DNA of 64,000 nt, taken from assembly GCA_951230915.1 (NCBI GenBank), contig OX579634.1, positions 20,238,725 through 20,302,724 on the forward strand, in the 5' to 3' direction. The position numbers and the translations under genes are program-made. Positions 57,001 to 64,000 of the stretch are shown here, one piece after another. The first letter of the stretch is position 1. Every line of letters starts with the position of its first letter. The notes under the pieces were generated by a model. The model ran no database searches, was not told the origin of the DNA, and was given only the letters and a program-made list of their open reading frames with translations. The DNA is from Antitrichia curtipendula. Lineage: Eukaryota > Streptophyta > Bryopsida > Hypnales > Leucodontaceae.

Positions 57001-57436
57001 GCCTTGCGCGTGGGTGCACCTTCACTGCCGATGGGTCTTGCCAGGGTGCCTTTCCAGCGTGACAGATGCGGTTTCAACATCCTTGTCAATTTTGTCAACG
57101 TACCCCAAGCATGGTGACAGTACCGTCTTTGTTGGCGGTTTCAGATACCTCACTTCACTATTTTAGTTACCTTTACAACCTAGCATGCCATACCCTTAGC
57201 CGCATCAAACACTCCAGTAAGAGACTTTTAGAGCATCGCCTACGCACAAGTAAACATTTTCTGTGATTCTTGACTTTGAAAATTTACAGCAATCACATCT
57301 TTGCCAATGAAAGCCTGCAATTGGTGCCCAAATTTCTGATTCCTTCTTGCTTGCACCACAAAATTATTTTCAAGGTTCATCTGTCAAGTTACATACTCCA
57401 AACTGCTTCAACTCACGCTTATAGGTGTTCCTACCT
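54007..57436 (+). mobile_element. Complete, apparently autonomous pogo-like DNA transposon, 3430 bp
   Basis: The left end AGGTAGCAGCACCCATA (54007-54023) and the inverse complement of the right end AGGTAGGAACACCTATA (57420-57436) match at 14 of 17 bases. Both are flanked by TA (54005-54006 and 57437-57438), the target of the Tc1/mariner/pogo superfamily. Between them lies a single uninterrupted transposase gene on the plus strand with about 0.6 kb of non-coding DNA on each side. Because T precedes and A follows the TA dinucleotides, a TTAA duplication cannot be excluded from the flanks alone, but the transposase type argues for TA. The AGGT terminus is shared with MITEs at 3582-4125, 14796-15079 and 17689-17965. 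Confidence 0.75.
54623..56782 (+). CDS. Pogo/Tigger-like transposase (Psq HTH, CENP-B HTH, DDE_1)
   Basis: The 719-residue protein is encoded in one exon. Residues 1-155 are a low-similarity leader. KKRRSR at 159-164 is a basic, possibly nuclear-localising patch. Residues about 165-210 form a Psq-type helix-turn-helix (TWSDGQLAAAVAAVDAG, ATAARDIGIPASSLRDH). Residues about 215-285 fit a CENP-B/Tc5 helix-turn-helix (LTVEEESALVQWM to WLKWFRNQHPDL). The DDE_1 nuclease follows, with candidate catalytic Asp327 (IWNADKSG), Asp441 (LLLLDGHGSH) and Asp477 (LQLLDVSIFKPFK), giving DD35D spacing. NADKSG differs from the usual N-DET-G, but the Asp is kept. The tail (about 655-719) is a highly charged Lys/Glu/Arg coiled coil. 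All catalytic residues and the whole frame are intact, so it could be active. A domesticated, jerky-like gene is possible, but flanking inverted repeats favour a live transposon. The GC content is above that of its surroundings. Confidence 0.93.
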   Translation: MDSVIEETEQFRRSSDEVPQPWAPELQQPFVVVGGQAWPPYQQQGRRGSSDEGGDIQRLVATVAAGFRQCDWQRPTTLEWQRSAALDWWGYGDPNWRGAAQSEYNTGDGIRAHPPEEHISDVACGNGMRLHDSGSRTVPIASPITQPTVPAPVQGQIRKKRRSRTGTWSDGQLAAAVAAVDAGCPIATAARDIGIPASSLRDHIHGRTIKRKKGRQGVLTVEEESALVQWMLQMQEHAHPISILELRKKVAEMTQERWTPFKDGIPGRGWLKWFRNQHPDLTLRSAQGLEEARARGLNPTSVASLYNNLQVAYEKHGYLPSHIWNADKSGAQAGRSGGGNLVFARRGTRSVHTTVPNSKEHLTILSCVNAASHYVPNLYIFKGKRKDRNYIVDCEPNAVMAMQRNGWITAYIFSTWITRFISIITNRYGISEENRHLLLLDGHGSHVTLEVVQKAKSVGLDIITLPSHTSHRLQLLDVSIFKPFKVAFRTCRDRWTIDNKGRAARKEELAVWVATALKKALTSSKIMKGFAATGIWPLRPTAMDLYIAPSACYIDPCKEDDGEEELAVSNDTGAEEERVSETQQSPCQFFVQSELDCHSTANSTESDQGEGSMARRNLFPLPQVERRVRRGTQTQEPLIDYSKSILMTSDEYISAMTNKVTRKEAVAKEHEEKKLQAEQQKVQRLEEQARKKVDKVLRRLQAERKKADRKREQARKAAK

Positions 57437-57438
57437 TA

Positions 57439-58429
57439 AATGTAGCATGCTTCATTCACTATGTTGTTAAAGAATCTATAACAAAAAAAAATTCAAAGTA
57501 ATTTAATAGCACATGATGTGGAATATCAACATGATTGGGGTTAAAAGCCATGGTAGATACTTAGTTGCTCCTCATTTGACCCCTTCTACTGATGAAACAA
57601 CAATGGTAAATTGGTTACCTCTTGTAGCAACATCTTTGTTCTTCGTTTATAGTAGATATGGTGTTCTTTTCATGTGGACACCAATTGTGTCATCCTGCCC
57701 AAAACTTCCTTTGCAGTCACATATTGTGCATCCCTAATTATTCTCATTGATCATTACAATCCCTAAAACATAACCCACACCTTCATTAAAATTATACAAC
57801 AGAATTTTATGTAAAATTATGTGAATATGATGGTATGGTTGACAATAGAGGCTTATGTAATGATCTATGGCACCCACATAAAATACATTACAAGCATTGG
57901 CCACATTAGGATAAAACAATTGGCAATCATTAACCTTGGGGAGATCACTATCGATTTTTGGAAAACTACCAAAGTTAAAAAATAGAGGCCATTTAATTTG
58001 AAGTGATAATTTTTTATATAATACATAGGATTATTATAGGGTCCATGAAATGCTACATACTCTAATATATATATTAGGTTGTGGAAGAACATCATATAGT
58101 AGAACTTTTTATTAATAAGATAGCCTTGACAAATAGGGGCCATGCAAATTTTTCATAGTACGGTGAGTATAGATGTATACAAATAATTTAATGTAGATGA
58201 TAAAATGGACAAAGTGAAAAAAATCTATAATGAAGAGTGGTTGATTGAAATTATTCCATGGTACTAGTTGTGTATATGTCAAAAAAATTAAATGTATATG
58301 TAAGACATTGACCACAAGTTGCAATATTTGTTACATTGCTCAAATAGGAAGGTTTACTATAATATGTTCAACAAATTGAAAATTGTACAACATGAAGATA
58401 GAATTTAGAGTCCATTTAACTCCAATCCA
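57439..58429. other. AT-rich intergenic DNA with broken minus-strand frames
   Basis: Overlapping short minus-strand frames between 57734 and 58324 look like a decayed gene read with frameshifts (FHGPYNNPMYYIKNY; NCFILMWPMLVMYFMWVP), but I cannot assign it. Nothing else is identifiable. Confidence 0.3.
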
Positions 58430-58698
58430 TTAGATGATTTTCAGCCCCTAGGGAAGGCTGCAAGTTCCTTAGGGTTCTCAGTCCCTGGAATTGCGTTGTA
58501 GGAGCTACCTGATGTAGCACAGAGACTACCACATCATATAAGAATATTTATTTTTTCAAAAAAATTATTTTTTTCATTTCAAGATTTATTTATTTATTTT
58601 TAAAAAATAAATTCTAACAACAATGTTCTTTAACTACTGGGGGAACAACGCCAAGAATGGGCCTGAAACGGCCCTCCCAACCTCCCAACCTCATCTAA
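58430..58698. repeat. Family C short repeat, copy 2 (269 bp)
   Basis: TTAGATGATTTTC at the left and CCTCATCTAA at the right frame a copy homologous in inverse orientation to 26363-26630. GGGCCTGAAACGGCCCTCCC near the right corresponds to GGAGGGCTGTTTCAGGTCC there. Both copies are about the same length, so both are probably full length. Confidence 0.58.
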
Positions 58699-59149
58699 TG
58701 TTTGAAGCTATAAAACGTTGATTTATAGACTCTTAAAAGATAAAGCTATGGATTGTCACAACAATTCATTTTATACATAATATGGATTTCTTTTAAAACA
58801 TATGCTCATAGAAATGGTCTATGGTGACTAATGTAAGACTTAAAGAAAACAAAATTTATCTAAAAATGAATTTTTTTTTTGTGCCAACATTATTGTATTT
58901 CATATGGTTTTAGACTTTTATAGAGTAAAAATTAGGTTTAGTCTTCGGAAGTCATTTTTTTATGGGTTTATTTATTTTAAAAAAAATTCTTTGCATAAAA
59001 ACCTTGAAGTTCTAAGTGGGCATGTTTTGATTGTTTTCAAAAAAAAAGAAAACTTTTATAAAGGCTCAAACTAGTGGCAATATTGAAATGCCAAACCGTG
59101 CACCCACTCCAAAATAGTTTTAGTGTGGATTCTAAAATGTTCAATGTTA
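58699..59149. other. AT-rich intergenic DNA, no gene recognised
   Basis: About 450 bp with no identifiable feature. Confidence 0.4.
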
Positions 59150-60092
59150 TTAACCTCTATAGGTTGGGGGGTATTTTGGAACACGAAAAATCCAAAACTA
59201 TCAATTTTTGATGCATTGTCCAAAATTAAAAAATTAATTAAAAAAATTTAAACAACATAAAAGTATTAAATAATTAAATCAATGTTTGGAAAAAACTTCA
59301 GCCGATTTGACCATATGGATTGAAAGTTTTTAACGTTTGAAGTGAGGAAAAAAATCTTTTTTTCAATCATGCGAACTAGGGTTGGTAGACTTTAAGCCCT
59401 CTTGGAGTAAAACTTTTGCTCTACACAAATATGAAGATTTTTACTATTCATAAATACATGGTATTAGGTTCACTCATGAAATTTTTTTAAAACAAATATG
59501 GAATCTACCTTACTCCAAATCAACTTGCAATGCAAGGAGATTAAGTACATTGGGAATACACTAATCATTTTGTGGTGATTTCTTGTGCAATGAGGAAATT
59601 TTTTATTTTAAATCCAAATGGTAAAAATATAGAGACAAATATTTAGAATATGTGGGAAAAGTTTCAAAAACTTTGACTTCACATATTGCAAGATGATAGG
59701 GCTTGAGATTGGAAGAAAATGTTTATTCTTGAAGCCACCCCAAATATAGCCAATAAAGTTTGATTCTTCTTAGAATGTGATTTGAGAATTAAATTATTTT
59801 TATAATTTTATGCCATATTTTATTCTTTACATAAATGCTAAACTTCAATTATTGATGACAATTTTTTGCAAAAGATGTCCAAATTTGCCTAGGCTGCCAA
59901 AAAAGTTTGAAGCATCATAATTTTTTATTTTGGCACCCAATCAACAAAAAAAATTACATTTATACTAAAGGAGTATATTTTTCACATCTTGTTTTAAATT
60001 TTTGTGAACAATTGACCCAATTTGACTATATAGGAACCTATTTGGATTTTCAATTGTTTTGATTCAATGGACAATTTGCCTGTAGGGGTTAA
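59150..60092 (+). mobile_element. Family A element, 943 bp, diverged
   Basis: The ends TTAACCTCTATAGGT and (inverse complement) TTAACCCCTACAGGC pair at 11 of 15, with TTAA on both sides. The interior block GATTTGACCATATGGATTG near 59303 and the CAATTTGACCCAA-type right-hand sequence identify the family. It is more diverged than the other copies but has the same length class (940-945 bp). Confidence 0.7.
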
Positions 60093-61983
60093 AAACTGCC
60101 ACTTGGTCAATGAAACATGAATTCAATTGATTTTTGTTGGTTTCATGGTGTATATCCTATACACATATGTAGTAGAGGGAAGGAAAAATTTGTGAAGAAG
60201 GGTAGGGGTGAGAAAAAATTGGACACTTAAATTTTATATGTAAGATAGCTCCACTTAAAAAATATGCATGAATGAATTAACAAAATCTAGAGCGGATTGG
60301 AAATATGCCTCTTATAGCTTTTTATATAAAAATACAATCATCTCACCATAAATGAAATAATTAAGGTAAATAGCCCCACATCAAATGCCCTCTTAATTCA
60401 AGTGTATACCTTAAATTACAAGGAGTGATCTCGGAGACAAAGGAAAATAGTTCATTTTGTAGATGCACGTGAAATTTTTTTATCTCAGTTTTACATGCAA
60501 TGGAAGAAACCGCAAGAAGAAATAACCCTCTGATCCTCTTGTTTTAAATTTGTAAAAAATTCAAGACTAAATTTTCAATAAATAATTTTCACTAAAAATG
60601 TATGAACAAAGAATGCACAAATGTACCTATTCATATATGATTTTGATCATTTTTTGATGACTACCTTGGTAATTGGGTCCGATTCTACTAAGAATTAACA
60701 TTGCATTCTCTCATTGACCTCACACATACTTTTCCAATGATTTGCAACATTTTCTTGGGACTGGTGATGCTGGCTGGTGCAGCCACTTTTGAGTGCATAG
60801 TGAGTGCATAGTGACACTTTGTGCGCACTATCTGAATGACAAAAAAAATTTAATAAATTTTTTAATCCCATCCACCCCCTCTTATAATTTTGGGAGGGTG
60901 AGATTGCAAACAATCAGTATGGGATAATCTCATACTATCGTATCTATATCCCGTCGTCCATATCCATATATGGCTATATCATATGCATATGCATATTTGT
61001 ACTGTATTTTGTATGTACATCTGATGGCTATTGATTTTTCTTGAGGAGGAGTGGAATTTTTTTTGAAATGAATCGGACAGCTCCTAATTTTTGTCGTTTA
61101 TGTGGGGGGGGGGCACACACACCTGTGTTGTCTCTTTTCACTGGATTGTGAGATCACCATTGATTTATAACATCACACAATAGCTTCATATGTATTCTCA
61201 TAGTAACCTATTATAATGTAGAAATTTATATGGATTTCTTTGTATCACTTGCCTATGTGGGCAAGATTATCTTGTGCGCCTTTTACAAGATCTTTGCTAA
61301 ATAAGGTGTCCCAAGTATGAAGGTGGAGCTTAAAAATCATGCAAGATGCTTTAATTTTGCAAATGCCTTATAGAAGTTACTAACATAAATTATGTAGATG
61401 GAGGGCCTTTCAGTGTAAGGGGCCTTCCTCTATAGATTTGCAAATAAAGTATTATTTTGTGATTAAGACTCTATAGACATTGAGACCAAAGAAATTTTCA
61501 ATTGATCAAACTTTCGTATATGCCTTTTCAAACTTAGGCTAAATTGCTAGAGTATTTTCAAGTTAATTTTTTTTTCCTTTTAAAATCTCAATTTGAACTT
61601 GGTTTTGTTAGACATTCTTTAGTTTGTGAAATAATTTCTTTATGCAATCATATAATTTCTTTGACAATATTACTTGCATTTTTTCTTACAAATTTTATCA
61701 TGAGTAGACTTTGACAATAAATTTATACTTGCATTAGTTGATTACTTTTGCATAAGAGGCTAATTAAATAACTTGGCCACAATAGGGCAATATGTCTTAA
61801 CTATTGGTTCTCTCTTTGAACCTCTTTCCTTTGAAAATGAATAAGGATAAATTGACATCACGGTGGAAAATATAAAACATGGTTGGTTGGCATTTCAAAC
61901 CAAATAAAATGTTTGTACCATTGATAGTGAAATTCTTCACCCTAATCCAAATGTTTTGCATAGCATGGAAGGTGAGTTATATC
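60093..61983. other. AT-rich intergenic DNA, no gene recognised
   Basis: It holds a short direct duplication (GAGTGCATAGT twice near 60790-60810), a nested palindromic CATATGCATATGCATAT near 60990, and a run of about ten G followed by CACACACAC near 61102. No gene or transposon end pair was found. Confidence 0.4.
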
Positions 61984-62534
61984 TTAACCCTTTAACGACT
62001 AGAGCAAACTTGGGACCTTTTTCAACTGAGAAAATGAATTGATTGAGAGTTTTGAGTGGAATGAATTATTAGAATCTACCGTTGATATTACAATATCAAG
62101 ATATGAAGAAGAGGCCCCAAAAATCTTAGCAACATTGGATGAAGATTATCATAGATCATATTGTTTTGGAGTGCACAACAATCACAAGTGCTGCCTAAAG
62201 TTAAAGAAAAAATATTAAAGACTACAGAGTACGAGGTGCAAAAGTGGCCACATGTAGTGGCAAAAAAAAGTTAGAAAAAAAAAATTGACCTGAACAATAT
62301 CTTCAATTCAAATATGCTATTCATGAAAATATAAACATTACATTGATTTTGTAGTCAAGCTGTCAGAGTCCATTTGTAATTGAGCTTCAATTGCATTGGG
62401 GATTGAGGCGAGGATTGAGATGAGGATTGAGGACCAAAAGCCTTGTATTGGTCATTAATTCCTATAGGACCACAAGACCACAAGGTTGGCTTCTACAACA
62501 TTGTTTTTTTAACCTTTAGACCTTTAGGGGTTAA
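61984..62534. mobile_element. Possible TTAA-flanked element, weak ends
   Basis: TTAACCCTTTAACGACTAGAG at 61984 and CTTTAGACCTTTAGGGGTTAA ending at 62534 are imperfect inverse complements. The length (551 bp) is in the range of the short family A form, but the interior blocks are not clear. The pairing is tentative. Confidence 0.4.
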
Positions 62535-63367
62535 AAAATTAAATTTTTGAAGGTTATAGTTTCCACCCATGGAATTAGTAGGTTGTTGCAAAAAGCACTT
62601 GTCATCTTTTTGTCCCTTTGACCTCGAACATGAGGGATTTTGCTCAAAAGTTTTGCATCATATGTCAATTTTCTACAAAATTTGAAGTAAAAGTACATGT
62701 TATTATGTTATAAATGCAGACATTGAATTATTTTTTTTCAATTTAAGAAGATTAGCTCCTTGTTTTTAAACTATCTCCAATTGGAGGTCTATTGTAGCTA
62801 TTTTTTTAATATTGTTTCCAATCCAAAAATGAAAATTTGAAAATCAAAGATATACAAAAGTTATAGAATCCTAATAAAGCTACACAAGCCTAAAAAGAGA
62901 TATTCTAAAAATAATAAAGTGTCCACCTTCCACATGTATTCATAGTGCACTACCTTTATGCACGTGTAGAAAACACATTTTTTTCCTTCATAGATGCAAA
63001 TGGTTGAGAGGAGAATCTTCAAGTTAGAAAAAATGGATTTTTTTAGTATATTTTTTGAATTTTTTTATTATTTTCTAAAAATCAAACGCCAAAGTAATTA
63101 TTTCCTTGCATTTTCCATCACTTGTTCTTTATGCATAACTTTCAGAGATAAATTTGTCTAGACCTATATTTTTACAAACATACTATTTTGAATGCTTTAC
63201 AAATTATCTATGTTTTATTTTATTTTATTTAAAAAAATATTTATTCCAAAAGTCACAATACTCTAATACTAATGTCGTTTTGAGCCAAAAATAGTAGGTG
63301 TTTCTTGCAACTATCCTAGTAGTACCTTTAAAATAATTAAATATTGAATGAGAATAGTGAGTGTGTA
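62535..63367. other. AT-rich intergenic DNA, no gene recognised
   Basis: Parts near 62840-62900 (AAAGTTATAG-ATCC-A-TAAAGCTACACAAGCCT) faintly recall the right half of family A. No complete element or gene is visible. Confidence 0.35.
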
Positions 63368-64000
63368 TAATACCTAAAGGACTATTGTTTCTTTGGGAGA
63401 CAAATGAAAGTTTGGCAATTTGTCTAAGTCCCTTCAATCTCAATTTTAGGCATAACTAATTAATTTTTTTAAATATTAAAATAGAATGGAGAACTAATTA
63501 GCTTTATGAAAACATTATTTTTGTTTCCATTGTTGTCCTAGAGAAAAATTTAAGCCACCTCCTTAAGGAAAAATAGTTGAGCTTGAGTAGCACAAAAAAA
63601 TCACTAAACTTGAAGGTTTAGAAAAAAAATAGTTTCTCATAGATATTTTTTTCTACATTAAAAGGTTTAATTCATACCATTTGAAATAATGATCTGAAAG
63701 TTGTGGAGCATCTTGTTTAAAAATTCATAGCATTTTTCTGAAAATCCCACAATGGATTTGTTTTTTAACACAATTTTAATACTTTTTAATTAAATAAAAC
63801 TTTGTTTTGTTTACATGTTAAGATTGAACAATCTAAACATTGAGACTAGTGTGCTTTGGTTCCATTTTAGAACTATTAACAATTTAGTTTTTCCTTCTAT
63901 CTTGTATGTGCTTCTATTTAATATTTTTTCAAAGAATGAAGGTCATATTTCATTATTTGAATTTCTTTCCCTAGATCCTTAATTCAAATTTCCACCATGT
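63368..64000 (-). mobile_element. Family A copy running off the right edge
   Basis: The left end ATACCTAAAGGAC with the decayed palindrome TGTTTCTTTGGGAGACA (63387-63403) matches the inverse family A right end. The interior ACAATCTAAACATTGAGAC to CTATTAACAATTTAGTTTTTCCTTC (63827-63893) matches 7640-7720 and 34900-34970. The other end lies beyond the window. TTAA is replaced by TAAT. Confidence 0.6.

Overview
The window is nuclear DNA from a land plant. The evidence is spliced genes with GT/AG introns, a canonical miR156 (confined to land plants), a plant-type X8 (CBM43) GPI-anchored protein, and CACTA, PIF/Harbinger and TTAA-type DNA transposons. Most of the window is AT-rich and repeat-derived, so the genome is probably large and repeat-rich. 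I cannot name the species. An intact pogo-like transposon and the general look of the sequence would fit a non-seed plant, but that is only a guess.

Genes. The left edge (58-854, +) holds the last three exons of RNA polymerase III subunit RPC6 (RPC34/POLR3F), ending in its four-cysteine iron-sulfur tail. At 10645-14757 (+) a four-exon gene encodes a 161-residue secreted, GPI-anchored X8 protein like the plasmodesmal callose-binding proteins; one exon is only 34 nt. At 39805-39824 (+) lies a perfect mature miR156 sequence in a hairpin, inside a roughly 8 kb repeat-poor, GC-richer block (39300-47450) with no long reading frame, best read as the MIR156 locus. At 54623-56782 (+) an uninterrupted 719-codon frame encodes a pogo/Tigger-like transposase. 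I could place matching terminal inverted repeats and TA target sites around it, giving an apparently complete 3430-bp element (54007-57436).

Mobile elements. The dominant theme is small non-autonomous elements flanked by TTAA (the piggyBac target). Family A (TTAACCCCTAAAG ends; about 575, 940 or 1515 bp; at least twelve full or partial copies) and family B (TTAACCCNTAAAC ends; about 230 bp; seven copies) recur through the window, nested in each other or sharing a single TTAA. No piggyBac transposase is present here. Other elements are a 1285-bp CACTA element with exact 3-bp target duplication (49590-50874), a probable 6.3-kb CACTA element (19247-25502) containing a PIF/Harbinger MITE and a family A copy, an element with 8-bp target duplication (33335-33927), a pair of tRNA-derived SINE-like repeats, and several TA-flanked MITEs, two of them in or beside the X8 gene. 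The TA-flanked MITEs mostly begin AGGT, as does the autonomous pogo-like element, so it may be their source of transposase.

The remaining stretches (15.1-16.9, 25.5-27.2, 32.4-34.4, 36-39, 47.5-49.6, 50.9-54.0, 57.4-64.0 kb) are AT-rich with degenerate short frames, probably old transposon debris. I could not identify genes there.
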